Source: an uncultured bacterium
Lineage (GTDB): Bacteria; CSSED10-310; CALFER01
Reading direction: 5' to 3'
Assembly (NCBI GenBank): GCA_937951895.1
Contig: CALFER010000059.1
Span: 77,843-141,842 of the forward strand
DNA: 64,000 nucleotides
The position numbers and the translations under genes were made by a program. This document shows positions 17,412 to 25,981 of this stretch, piece after piece. Positions within the stretch are counted from its first letter, which is position 1. The number at the start of each line of letters is the position of its first letter. A model generated the notes under the pieces. That model was given only the letters and a program-made list of their open reading frames with translations. It was not told the origin of the DNA and searched no databases.

Positions 17412-17975
17412 ATGTCTCTTCTGGAAATCCTGCTCCTCGCGCTCGCACTCGCAGCCGACGCTTTCTCGATCGGCGCCGCCGTCGGACTGAACCATCGCGC
17501 ACCCCGCCAGTACTTCCGTCTGTCCTTTCACTTCGGCCTCTTCCAGTCCATATTCAGTTTCTCGGGAATCATGGCCGGTAACGTCATTCTGATCCACATC
17601 AAGGCCTGGGACCACTGGATCGCGTTCTCGATTCTGACCGCCATCGGTCTGAAAATGATGTACGAATCGTTTCAGGAAGAAAGTCGCGACCAGGACACGG
17701 ATCTGACCCGGGGCTTCATCATGATCGGGCTGTCGACGGCTGTAAGCATCGACGCGCTGGCAGCGGGAGTCGGTTTATCGGCGGCCGAGGCTCCGGTGAC
17801 GATCTCGGTGACCCTGATCGGAGTCGTCGCCGCCGCCGCAACCTTCCTCGCGATGATCGCCGCCAACCGCATCAAGTGTATTCTCGGAAGACGCTGTGAA
17901 TTCATCGGAGGTCTCGTTCTGATCACGATCGGAACCCGCATGCTCCTGTCGCACCTCGGCATCATATCCTTCTGA
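17412..17975 (+). CDS. mntP: Manganese efflux pump MntP
   Basis: 187 residues, the usual MntP length, with six membrane helices. The conserved motifs are present in both halves: LALAADAFSIGAAVG near the start and STAVSIDALAAGVGL in the middle, each with the membrane-embedded Asp needed for Mn2+ export. The start at 17412 is chosen because it gives the family N-terminus (MSLLEI) and AAAAGG lies upstream; an in-frame ATG at 17358 would add 18 unrelated residues. Its last 14 bases overlap the end of the convergent gpmI. Confidence 0.93.
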   Translation: MSLLEILLLALALAADAFSIGAAVGLNHRAPRQYFRLSFHFGLFQSIFSFSGIMAGNVILIHIKAWDHWIAFSILTAIGLKMMYESFQEESRDQDTDLTRGFIMIGLSTAVSIDALAAGVGLSAAEAPVTISVTLIGVVAAAATFLAMIAANRIKCILGRRCEFIGGLVLITIGTRMLLSHLGIISF

Positions 17976-19524
17976 TCGCCGTTTCCTCGAGACCGCGCGA
18001 AACCATCTCATCCGGAACGGGCAGGTCCAGGATCCGGAGTATCAACGCGGTCATATCCGATAAACTGGCGTGATCGCGCCGGAATTGCACGTCCAGATTC
18101 TCCGACAGAACATGCAGTTTGACCGGATTGATCGTATGGGACGTTTTGGGTTCTCCCCGCGCATCGATCATTTCTTCGGAGTTCCCGTGATCGGCCGTGA
18201 TCAGAACCGTATATCCCGCCTCGATCGCCTTCCCGGCAGACTCCCGTACGTTGGCATCGACGATGTCCGCCGCCGCCTTTGCCGCCTCGTAGTCACCCGT
18301 ATGACCGACCATGTCGCAATTGGCGTAGTTCACGACAATGAATTCATATCCCAGCGACAATCGCGACAACAGCTCCCGCGTGACATCGGCGGCATTCATT
18401 TCCGGATGCGATGCAAACGCAGCCGGATCGAACTCGCTCGGAATCTCGATCTGATCCTCACGGGCATACGCCGCCGTCCGCTTTCCGTTGAAAAACGACG
18501 TGACATGGCGAAATTTCTGGGTCTCGGCGATCCGCAACTGGCGGAATCCGGCATCCGAAACGACCTCCCCGAGAAGATTCCGCATCGACGCATCGTCCGA
18601 CATCGGCTCGACAAGATAATTCCGGAATGCATCGTAATACCGTGTCAGACCAAAATACTGAAGATCGCGCGCAACCGGGTCGAACGACGGACACTCCGGA
18701 TCCACGAACGCTTTCGTCATCTGGATGGCCCGATCCTGCCGGTAGTTGAAGTTGATCACGACATCGCCCGGCCGCATCCCGTCGTAATCACGAACGATCA
18801 TGGGCTTCAGATACTCGTCCGACATCGGTGCGTGATCCGGAGTCGTTTCATCCCGATACGCCTCCCGGACCGCTGCCTCGATGTCATCCACCCGTCGTCC
18901 TTCGCCATGGATCATGGCCCGGACGGCTTGCGTCACGAGATTCCAGTTTTTGGAGCGGTCCATTCCGTAATACCGGCCATGCACCGTTCCGATTCGGGAG
19001 GCCGGCAGACCGCGGCACATGTCGAGCAGTTTGTGATAAAACGAGATGAAACTGCGGGGAGGGGTGTCGCGCCCGTCGGCGATGGGATGGATGATCTGAA
19101 CGAGATCCGGGAAGCGCCTCCCGATATACCGCATGATCTGGAAGAGGTGTTCCTGGTGCGCATGAACACCTTCGTCCTGAAGCAGTCCGAACAGATGCAG
19201 ACGGCATCCCGGGTGTTCCAGCCGGGACCGGATCCGGAGGAAACCGGATGAGTTGAACAGGGATTCGTCGGCCATCGCGGAAAAGATCCGCGTCACTTCC
19301 TGTTCCACGATCCGGCCGGCGCCCATATTGAGATGCCCGACTTCGGACGAGCCCTGAAAACCCGGCGGCAGACCGACCTGTTCTCCGTGACAGGCCAGCA
19401 GTATTCCGGGAGTCGACGCGAGCAGATACCGGTCGAAGGGCCTCGCGGCATGCAGAATCGCGTTTCCTTCGGTTTTTTCGCTGTATCCCCAACCATCTCG
19501 TATGATCAACATGACCTTGTTCAT
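17962..19524 (-). CDS. gpmI: 2,3-bisphosphoglycerate-independent phosphoglycerate mutase
   Basis: 520 residues, full length for the family. It interconverts 3- and 2-phosphoglycerate in glycolysis with two Mn2+ ions. The N-terminal metal motif is RDGWG (Asp10), and the catalytic serine is Ser60 in GSSEVGHLNMGAGR (usually GNSEVGH). The substrate-binding DGRDTPP, NFNYRQDRAIQ (usually FNFRADRA), NYANCDMVGHTGD and the metal motif TADHGNSEEM are all visible. GAGGAGTT precedes the ATG. It lies 12 bases downstream of the ATP-grasp gene and overlaps mntP tail to tail. Confidence 0.96.
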   Translation of the reverse strand: MNKVMLIIRDGWGYSEKTEGNAILHAARPFDRYLLASTPGILLACHGEQVGLPPGFQGSSEVGHLNMGAGRIVEQEVTRIFSAMADESLFNSSGFLRIRSRLEHPGCRLHLFGLLQDEGVHAHQEHLFQIMRYIGRRFPDLVQIIHPIADGRDTPPRSFISFYHKLLDMCRGLPASRIGTVHGRYYGMDRSKNWNLVTQAVRAMIHGEGRRVDDIEAAVREAYRDETTPDHAPMSDEYLKPMIVRDYDGMRPGDVVINFNYRQDRAIQMTKAFVDPECPSFDPVARDLQYFGLTRYYDAFRNYLVEPMSDDASMRNLLGEVVSDAGFRQLRIAETQKFRHVTSFFNGKRTAAYAREDQIEIPSEFDPAAFASHPEMNAADVTRELLSRLSLGYEFIVVNYANCDMVGHTGDYEAAKAAADIVDANVRESAGKAIEAGYTVLITADHGNSEEMIDARGEPKTSHTINPVKLHVLSENLDVQFRRDHASLSDMTALILRILDLPVPDEMVSRGLEETAIRRI

Positions 19525-19536
19525 GCTCTGAACTCC

Positions 19537-20712
19537 TCAACCTTCCGTTCCTTCGAGAAGATCACGCGCATAGCGGATCGGGTTCCGGATCGTGTTCCGA
19601 CGCATTTCTACATATCGGGTCTTTTCCACTTCTGTCAAATAAAAGCCGGAACTCAGGCGCTGATAGACGATCCGGCCGGGTTTCGCATTCGCTTCGATCA
19701 GATGAACCGAGCCCCGGGGGTCGATCAGCAGATCGATCCCCGCTTCAGCGGCTTGCCCGGTCTCCGCTTCCACGGCGTCGAACAACCGGAGCGCGGTCGC
19801 CTCGACCGTCTCACGCAGATCGGAAACCGCCCTGCCGGGAAAGGCCAGACGGACATACAGATCAAATGGAACCGCAATCCCGTCACGGTCGAGATTCGGA
19901 GTGACCCGGTCACGGGACGAGATGCGGACCGCGAGTCCCGAAACGGCCCGGACATGTCGATCGACCCGCTGCACCATGCACCGGATGTCGCACCATCTTC
20001 CGTCCACGGTGGCCGATGGAATCTCAGCCTGAACAATGTAATCCTCCCGCGTCAATCCGACCTGCCGGACAAGTTCCGACAGGATGCCTTCGAGTTCCGA
20101 AAGTGTGTGGAAGGGAACCTGATGGCCGTGCGTCGAACAGAATCCGCGACCGTCAGTGCCGAACCCGCAGCGAATGATCCCGATCCCTTTTCTTCCAAAA
20201 CGCGGTTTGACGATGAATCTTCCTGGCTGACAGCAGGCATTTCTGAAGAATTCCGGTTCGAGCGGGGAGGTAACGGGGGTCGGGAGTGCGTGACGGGCGC
20301 AGAAGCGTGAGAACGCGAGTTTATCACCGAGAATTGCAGTCATGGCCGGTGGATTCAGAAAGGAGACGCGCGCGGATTGCATGAGTTTGGAGCGACATTG
20401 GCGGAGGTCTGTGTCGCGGAGTGCGAGATCGGAAAAGACGCGATCGTACCAGAGCGACGGGGGTGAGAAAACCGCTTGACACCATTTCCCGTCATGCAGG
20501 AACAGGCCTGAAATCTTTTTGTTTTCAATGATTTCGTTGCAGTTTCGGATACTGGAGACGACGATGCGGAGACTTGTATTTTCAGCAAATCGGCACATTT
20601 CTTCGAGCATGTTTGTCTGGGAACCCAGTATTTTGAGGTGTTCCGGGTGAACTTCCGCAAGAATTCCCAACACGGGTTTGCAACTATCGATGAAATCAGT
20701 TCTTTTTGGCAT
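19537..20712 (-). CDS. YheC/YheD-like ATP-grasp protein
   Basis: 391 residues from the ATG at 20712, preceded by GGAAAG; a TTG at 20775 is open in frame but lacks a Shine-Dalgarno. The N-terminal part has VLGILAEV and SLWYDRVFSD. The ATP-grasp part has NPPAMTAILGDKLAFSRF, RFIVKPRFGRKGIGI, WCDIRCMVQRV and the metal-site segment HLIEANAKPG near the C-terminus. YheC/YheD relatives are known as spore-coat-associated proteins in Bacillus but occur in non-sporulating bacteria; the reaction is presumably ATP-dependent carboxylate-amine ligation on an unknown substrate. It precedes gpmI by 12 bases. The 5' side faces the oriC candidate. Confidence 0.8.
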   Translation of the reverse strand: MPKRTDFIDSCKPVLGILAEVHPEHLKILGSQTNMLEEMCRFAENTSLRIVVSSIRNCNEIIENKKISGLFLHDGKWCQAVFSPPSLWYDRVFSDLALRDTDLRQCRSKLMQSARVSFLNPPAMTAILGDKLAFSRFCARHALPTPVTSPLEPEFFRNACCQPGRFIVKPRFGRKGIGIIRCGFGTDGRGFCSTHGHQVPFHTLSELEGILSELVRQVGLTREDYIVQAEIPSATVDGRWCDIRCMVQRVDRHVRAVSGLAVRISSRDRVTPNLDRDGIAVPFDLYVRLAFPGRAVSDLRETVEATALRLFDAVEAETGQAAEAGIDLLIDPRGSVHLIEANAKPGRIVYQRLSSGFYLTEVEKTRYVEMRRNTIRNPIRYARDLLEGTEG

Positions 20713-20770
20713 CCCGCTTTCCGTTCCTGTTCTGATACCCGACAAATTCAGATTTTTCGCACTTTCACAT

Positions 20771-21203
20771 CTCAATAAAGTATTATTTTTCAGTTATTTA
20801 ATTTAACAATAAACATCTGTTTATAACTCTGTGCGTAAACAATGCCCTGAAAACACTTGAAAAATCGTGTCAAGTAAAAAATGCTCTCCCGTCGCGACCG
20901 GGACAAACAGTATTATTTCAGAATGCATTAATCAAATTTTCAACAGGGTGCTGTCAATAACTCGTTCACAACATGTGCATAACGGTGTCGGTTTGAAACC
21001 GGCGCTTTATTGTGCACACCGGGAAGCGAAATCCCGGAAGTTACGCACATCGAAATGCGCTGAAAAATCTTGATTTTCAATTCGTTCAGTCACTTTTCAA
21101 CTTATCGACAGCCCCTGTGACTACTTCGGGAAACTCTCTCTTTTTATCTTTTAGAAGGTCGTTCTGACAGCGGCTCGGAAACCGAAAAAAACGCACGATT
21201 TTG
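20771..21203. other. oriC: Candidate chromosomal replication origin (oriC)
   Basis: This non-coding stretch lies between the ATP-grasp gene and dnaN. The left part (about 20771-20830) is very AT-rich and could be the unwinding element. DnaA-box-like 9-mers follow: TTACGCACA on minus at 20838-20830, a perfect TTATGCACA on minus at 20982-20974, TTGTGCACA on plus at 21010-21018, TTACGCACA on plus at 21041-21049, and a one-mismatch TTATCGACA at 21102-21110. Short inverted repeats occur at 20989-21001 and 21019-21037. Gene orientation changes here from mostly minus to mostly plus. The 68-codon open frame at 20867-21073 looks spurious. dnaA is not adjacent. Confidence 0.75.
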
Positions 21204-21232
21204 TTTACTCGGCGTCTGAATTTTGATATACA
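21204..21232 (+). promoter_or_regulatory. Putative dnaN promoter
   Basis: TTTACT (21204-21209) and TATACA (21227-21232) are 17 bases apart. Transcription would start near 21239, which excludes the upstream ATG at 21223 and supports the dnaN start at 21262. Confidence 0.45.
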
Positions 21233-21261
21233 TGACCAGATCAGTTTCCGGAGGAAAAATC

Positions 21262-22365
21262 ATGGAATTCAATATCGAAAAATCAGCGTTTCAGACAAGC
21301 ATTCAGAAGGTTCAATCGATCATCGAAAGACGCAGCACCAATCCATTTCTGAACAACGTCAAACTCACTGCCGCCACAGGGAATCTCGAAGTCATCGCAA
21401 CGGATCTGGAAGTCGGCATCCGGGATCTCATCGGATGTGATGTTCCGGAATTCGGCAGTATTCTCGTATCCGCCAAAAAGCTCTATGAAGTCCTGAAAGA
21501 ACTCCCGGAAAATCTCGTGAAGTTCAAACTCGAGGAAAACAACTGGATCAAACTCTCCTGCGGATCTTCGGAGTTTCGTCTTTTCGGATCTTCCGACGTG
21601 GACTATCCGAAGCTTCCGGACGTGGATGAAAGCAATCTGACAATTGTTCCCGGCGATCTGCTGGACAACCTGACGAAAAAAGTGGTGTATGCGGTCAGTC
21701 ACGACGAGAATCGCAGGGTTCTCGGAGGGGTTCTGTTCAAAGTGGATGACGAAGCGGTCCGGATGATCGCGACGGACGGCCATCGCCTGGCGTATGTCGA
21801 AACTCCGAATACGCTCAACATGACACCCTTCGAGGTGATCATCCCGCAGAAGGCGGTCCATGAAATCCAGCGGATGGTTGGAGCAGGCGGGGAGGAATTC
21901 CGTTTCGGAATCAACAACAATCATCTCGTGTTCAAAGTCGGCTGTGAAACGGTCATATCCCGACTGGTCGAAGGCATGTTCCCGAACTACTCGATCGTTA
22001 TTCCGAAAGAATGCCGTCTGATCATCAAGGTCAACAAGGAAAGTCTCATGCTGTCGCTCCGGCGCGTATCCCTCTTTTCCGATATCAAAGCCCGCGGCAT
22101 CAAGATGAACATTTCCGACAACCTGCTCGTGATATCCGCCAACACGCCTGAATTCGGAGAAGCCCGCGATCAGATTCCCATCGCTTATTCCGAAGAACCG
22201 TTTACCGTGGGTTTCAACGTCACATATCTTCTGGAACTGCTCAAAACGATCGATGCCGAAGATGTCGCGATCCGCGTGAACAATCCATCCGGACCGGTGG
22301 AATTCCGTCCGGGCATCGAATCCGAGCTGCGGTATCTGGCGATCGTCATGCCGATGATCGTCTGA
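21262..22365 (+). CDS. dnaN: DNA polymerase III beta subunit (sliding clamp)
   Basis: 367 residues, the usual length. The protein forms the dimeric ring that tethers polymerase III to DNA. Three clamp domains can be followed: MEFNIEKSAF start, VSAKKLYEVLKELP, ATDGHRLAYVE at the domain 2 signature and the C-terminal MPMIV tail that forms the partner-binding pocket. The ATG at 21262 is chosen because GGAGG lies 7 bases upstream. It is followed by recF after 9 bases, then gyrB and gyrA, the classical origin-proximal order without dnaA. Confidence 0.97.
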   Translation: MEFNIEKSAFQTSIQKVQSIIERRSTNPFLNNVKLTAATGNLEVIATDLEVGIRDLIGCDVPEFGSILVSAKKLYEVLKELPENLVKFKLEENNWIKLSCGSSEFRLFGSSDVDYPKLPDVDESNLTIVPGDLLDNLTKKVVYAVSHDENRRVLGGVLFKVDDEAVRMIATDGHRLAYVETPNTLNMTPFEVIIPQKAVHEIQRMVGAGGEEFRFGINNNHLVFKVGCETVISRLVEGMFPNYSIVIPKECRLIIKVNKESLMLSLRRVSLFSDIKARGIKMNISDNLLVISANTPEFGEARDQIPIAYSEEPFTVGFNVTYLLELLKTIDAEDVAIRVNNPSGPVEFRPGIESELRYLAIVMPMIV

Positions 22366-22374
22366 TTCTCCTTG

Positions 22375-23523
22375 ATGCGATTAAAATCCATCCGAGTTTA
22401 CAACTTCAGGAATCTCGAACCCATGCGGATCGATCTCAATCCCGAATTGAACGTCTTTTTCGGACGAAACGCCCAGGGCAAAACCAATCTGCTCGAGGCC
22501 GCGTGCGGGCTGTCCGACGGTCGTTCTTTCCGTGGCGCTCATGTCGAAGATCTGATCCGCCGCGCGGAAACGGATGCGGTTGTGGACGGTGTGTTCGAGT
22601 CGTCGGGGATCGAGACGCAGTTGCAGGTGCGGTTCAATAGAACGGTCCGCCAATACTGGGTCAACGGCAAACAGGTTCATGATGTCAAGGACTTCGCCGG
22701 ACGTCTCAAATTCGTGATCTTCTCCGCGGAATGCCTCGGGATCGCCTACGGAGAACCCCAGACACGGCGCGATTTTCTCGATCGCGGCATCTTCTCGCTC
22801 AATCCATCCTACCTGCTGACGGCCCGCACCTATAAACAGGTTCTCAGACAGCGTAACGAACTCCTCCGTCAGCCCGATCGGGATGAGACGGTTCTGCAGG
22901 CCTTCACGGAACGGCTTGTGGAATCCGGCTCGCGGATCATCGATCAGCGCATCCGATTCACGTCCCTGCTTCAGGAGTGCGTTCCGGACTTGCACCGGGC
23001 GGTATCCGGCGCTGACGAGACAATCGAACTCGAGTATCACACCAGTCTGGGTCATCCGCAAAACGACCTCACGGACCTGAAGTCTCGCTTTCACCAGAAA
23101 CTCGAACAGGTCCGCAGCGACGAATACGCACGCGGATCCACGCTGGCCGGCCCTCATCGGGACGATCTCGAAATCCGCCTGAACGGAATCGATATCCGGC
23201 TCCACGGCTCGCGCGGACAGCGCCGATCATGCGTCATGGCGATGAAGCTGGCCGAGTTGACGCAGATCGGACGGACGGCGCAGGACCCCCCGATTCTCAT
23301 GCTCGACGATATCGCTTCGGAACTCGATCGCGAACGTCTCGTCCGGTTCATCTCATTGATCCCCGACAGCGTGCAGGTTCTGATGACGCTCAATGCCGTC
23401 GATTCGGACTACTTCAGACCCAACATGGATCTGTTTGCAGTGGATACAGGACGTATCGAAAACGTATCCGCTGCCCTGCTGAAAAATAATCCGGATGTGA
23501 TTTCATTATCCAAAGGAGACTAG
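22375..23523 (+). CDS. recF: DNA replication and repair protein RecF
   Basis: 382 residues. RecF loads RecA at single-strand gaps together with RecO and RecR. Walker A is GRNAQGKTNLLEA near residue 35, the ABC-type signature region is SRGQRRSCVMAMKLAE (usually SQGQQRT) and Walker B is ILMLDDIASELD. The frame has TTG at 22372 directly before ATG at 22375; I take the ATG. No good Shine-Dalgarno is visible, so coupling to dnaN 9 bases upstream is likely. The stop is followed one base later by the gyrB GTG. Confidence 0.95.
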   Translation: MRLKSIRVYNFRNLEPMRIDLNPELNVFFGRNAQGKTNLLEAACGLSDGRSFRGAHVEDLIRRAETDAVVDGVFESSGIETQLQVRFNRTVRQYWVNGKQVHDVKDFAGRLKFVIFSAECLGIAYGEPQTRRDFLDRGIFSLNPSYLLTARTYKQVLRQRNELLRQPDRDETVLQAFTERLVESGSRIIDQRIRFTSLLQECVPDLHRAVSGADETIELEYHTSLGHPQNDLTDLKSRFHQKLEQVRSDEYARGSTLAGPHRDDLEIRLNGIDIRLHGSRGQRRSCVMAMKLAELTQIGRTAQDPPILMLDDIASELDRERLVRFISLIPDSVQVLMTLNAVDSDYFRPNMDLFAVDTGRIENVSAALLKNNPDVISLSKGD

Positions 23524-23524
23524 A

Positions 23525-25966
23525 GTGGCGAAGACATTGGAAAACAATCCCGAACGGGAGCCGGCTCCGCAAATTCCGGAAAACGGGTCGGAAAAATCCG
23601 GCAATTATACCGCTGACAGCATCAAGGTGCTGGGCGGCATCGAGGCTGTCAGGCTGCGTCCGGCCATGTACATCGGTTCGACCGGTACGATGGGATTGCA
23701 TCATCTGGTCAACGAAGTCGTCGACAACTCGGTCGATGAACATCTCGCGGGATACTGCAAAAAAATCCACGTCACTATCCATACGGATGACTCCATCACG
23801 GTTCTGGACGACGGCCGGGGCATTCCGACCGACATGCACCCGACCGAAGGCAAATCCGCTGCCGAAGTCGTCATGACGACACTTCACGCCGGAGGCAAAT
23901 TCGATCATCAGAATTATGCCATCTCCGGCGGTCTTCACGGCGTCGGTGTCTCCTGCGTCAACGCGCTCTCGGTCTGGCTCAGACTCGAAATCTATCGCGA
24001 CGGCAGCGCGTTCCGGCAGGACTACTCCCGCGGAGAACCTCAGAATGAACTGAAGGTGATCGGGACGTCGGATAAGACCGGAACGCGGGTGCATTTCATG
24101 CCGGACCCCGAAATCTTCGAGGATACGACTTACAGTTTCGATACGATTGCCAGGCGACTCCGCGAACTGGCCTTCCTCAACGGCGGGCTGGAAATCACAC
24201 TGGAAGATTTGCGGGACGGCAATTCACAGACTTTTCTGTTTGAAGGCGGCATCCGCGAATACGTTTCATTCCTCAACCGTTCCAAGGACGTTTCGCATTC
24301 AAGCGTTGTCTACTTCACGAAAGCGGTGAACAACATCATCGTCGAGATCGCGTTGCAGTACAACACCAGTTATGCCGAAACGATCTTTTCGTATGTCAAT
24401 AATATCAATACGATCGAAGGCGGCAGCCATCTGTCAGGCTTCAAATCCGCCCTGACACGCACCGTCAACATGTACGCTGCCGAACGCGATCTGCTCAAGG
24501 GATTGTCTGAACAGCCCGGAGGCGATGACATCCGCGAAGGCCTCGTCGCTGTAATCTCGGTCAAAGTGCCCAATCCCCAGTTCGAAGGACAGACGAAGAC
24601 GAAACTGGGCAATTCCGAGGTCAAAGGGATTGTCGAGCAGATAGTGAACGAGAAGATGGCGGAGGTATTCGACGAAAATCCGGATATTGCCAAGGCGATC
24701 GTGGAAAAGGCGGTCAATGCGTTCCGGGCGCGTGAAGCAGCCCGAAAAGCCCGCGACCTGGCCCGCCGCAAAGGCGCTCTCGACTCGGGATCCCTCCCCG
24801 GAAAACTGGCGGATTGCACCGAACGCGATCCGGCGGCGAGCGAACTGTTCATCGTCGAGGGCGATTCGGCCGGCGGGTCGGCCAAACAGGGGCGGGATCG
24901 CAAGTTCCAGGCCATCCTGCCGATCCGCGGAAAACTCCTCAACGTCGAAAAAGCCCGCTTCGACAAGATGCTGCAGTCCGAAGCCATCAAAATCATCATC
25001 ACGGCTCTCGGCACGGGAATCGGGAAGGACGATTTCAACATCGAAAAAATCCGGTATCACAAAATCGTCATCATGACGGATGCCGATGTCGATGGCTCCC
25101 ATATCCGAACCCTGCTCCTGACGTTTTTCTTCAGGCACATGCCTGAAGTGATCGAACGGGGGTATCTCTACATCGCCCAGCCGCCGCTCTTCCGGGCCGC
25201 CAAAGGCAAGAAGGTGACGTATGTGCTGGATGAAAAACAGTTCGAGGATTTTCTGCTGACCGAGGTGACCGGAGAACTCACATTGATCCGGCCGGATTCA
25301 ACAAGGCTGTCCGGGGCGAAACTCAAGGAGCTGATCAAAAAAATGATCCGGTACCGGCAGTTGATCGGAAAACTGAAAAAACGGGGTCTGACCGAGACTG
25401 TCATCCAGTTGTTGCTGCGCAATGAAATCAAATACAAGTATTTCTTCGAGCAGATCGACCAGTTCGACCGCGTCTTTCAGCTCTTCCAGGCCCAGGGCAT
25501 GGATATCGACAAGCACTGGAACAGCGAAGACAACATGTATGAAATCGAATTCCCGGCCACACTCGACTCCCGCCGCGTCCTGCTCGGTTGGGAAACCGTC
25601 GGGTCGCATGAGATGCGGGAGATGTTCGAGATGCGCGGGCAGATCGAACCGCTCCGGGGGCAGACACTGATCGTCGAGATGAAGGGGAAGGAAACCCGGT
25701 TCGAGACCATCGATGAGCTTGTCGAGGGGGTTTTCCGGATTGCGAAATCCGGCATGACCATCCAGCGCTACAAAGGACTGGGCGAAATGAACGCCGAACA
25801 ACTCTGGGAGACGACGATGGATGTCGAACGGAGAACGATGCTGCAGGTCAAGGTCAAGGACGCGATCGAAGCGGATCAGGTTTTTTCGCTTCTGATGGGA
25901 GAAAGCGTCGCACCACGAAAAGAATTCATCCAGGAATTCGCTCTCGAAGCGAATCTCGATATCTAA
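23525..25966 (+). CDS. gyrB: DNA gyrase subunit B
   Basis: 813 residues from a GTG preceded by AAAGGAG. The GHKL ATPase domain has YIGSTG, NEVVDNSVDE, DDGRGIPTDMHP and GLHGVGVSCVNALS. The TOPRIM part has EGDSAGGSAKQGRDR, ILPIRGKLLNVEKAR and DADVDGSHIRTLLLTFFFR. It is long (Escherichia coli type, about 800 residues) because of a 160-170-residue insertion between the TOPRIM core and the C-terminal YKGLGEMNAEQLW segment. It forms the A2B2 gyrase with GyrA encoded 15 bases downstream, introducing negative supercoils near the origin. Confidence 0.97.
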   Translation: MAKTLENNPEREPAPQIPENGSEKSGNYTADSIKVLGGIEAVRLRPAMYIGSTGTMGLHHLVNEVVDNSVDEHLAGYCKKIHVTIHTDDSITVLDDGRGIPTDMHPTEGKSAAEVVMTTLHAGGKFDHQNYAISGGLHGVGVSCVNALSVWLRLEIYRDGSAFRQDYSRGEPQNELKVIGTSDKTGTRVHFMPDPEIFEDTTYSFDTIARRLRELAFLNGGLEITLEDLRDGNSQTFLFEGGIREYVSFLNRSKDVSHSSVVYFTKAVNNIIVEIALQYNTSYAETIFSYVNNINTIEGGSHLSGFKSALTRTVNMYAAERDLLKGLSEQPGGDDIREGLVAVISVKVPNPQFEGQTKTKLGNSEVKGIVEQIVNEKMAEVFDENPDIAKAIVEKAVNAFRAREAARKARDLARRKGALDSGSLPGKLADCTERDPAASELFIVEGDSAGGSAKQGRDRKFQAILPIRGKLLNVEKARFDKMLQSEAIKIIITALGTGIGKDDFNIEKIRYHKIVIMTDADVDGSHIRTLLLTFFFRHMPEVIERGYLYIAQPPLFRAAKGKKVTYVLDEKQFEDFLLTEVTGELTLIRPDSTRLSGAKLKELIKKMIRYRQLIGKLKKRGLTETVIQLLLRNEIKYKYFFEQIDQFDRVFQLFQAQGMDIDKHWNSEDNMYEIEFPATLDSRRVLLGWETVGSHEMREMFEMRGQIEPLRGQTLIVEMKGKETRFETIDELVEGVFRIAKSGMTIQRYKGLGEMNAEQLWETTMDVERRTMLQVKVKDAIEADQVFSLLMGESVAPRKEFIQEFALEANLDI

Positions 25967-25981
25967 CACCAGGAGCTTCTC

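Noticed and set aside
20867..21073. 68-codon open frame in the oriC candidate
   Set aside because: No Shine-Dalgarno, no similarity to known proteins and AT-rich non-coding context with DnaA-box-like sites.
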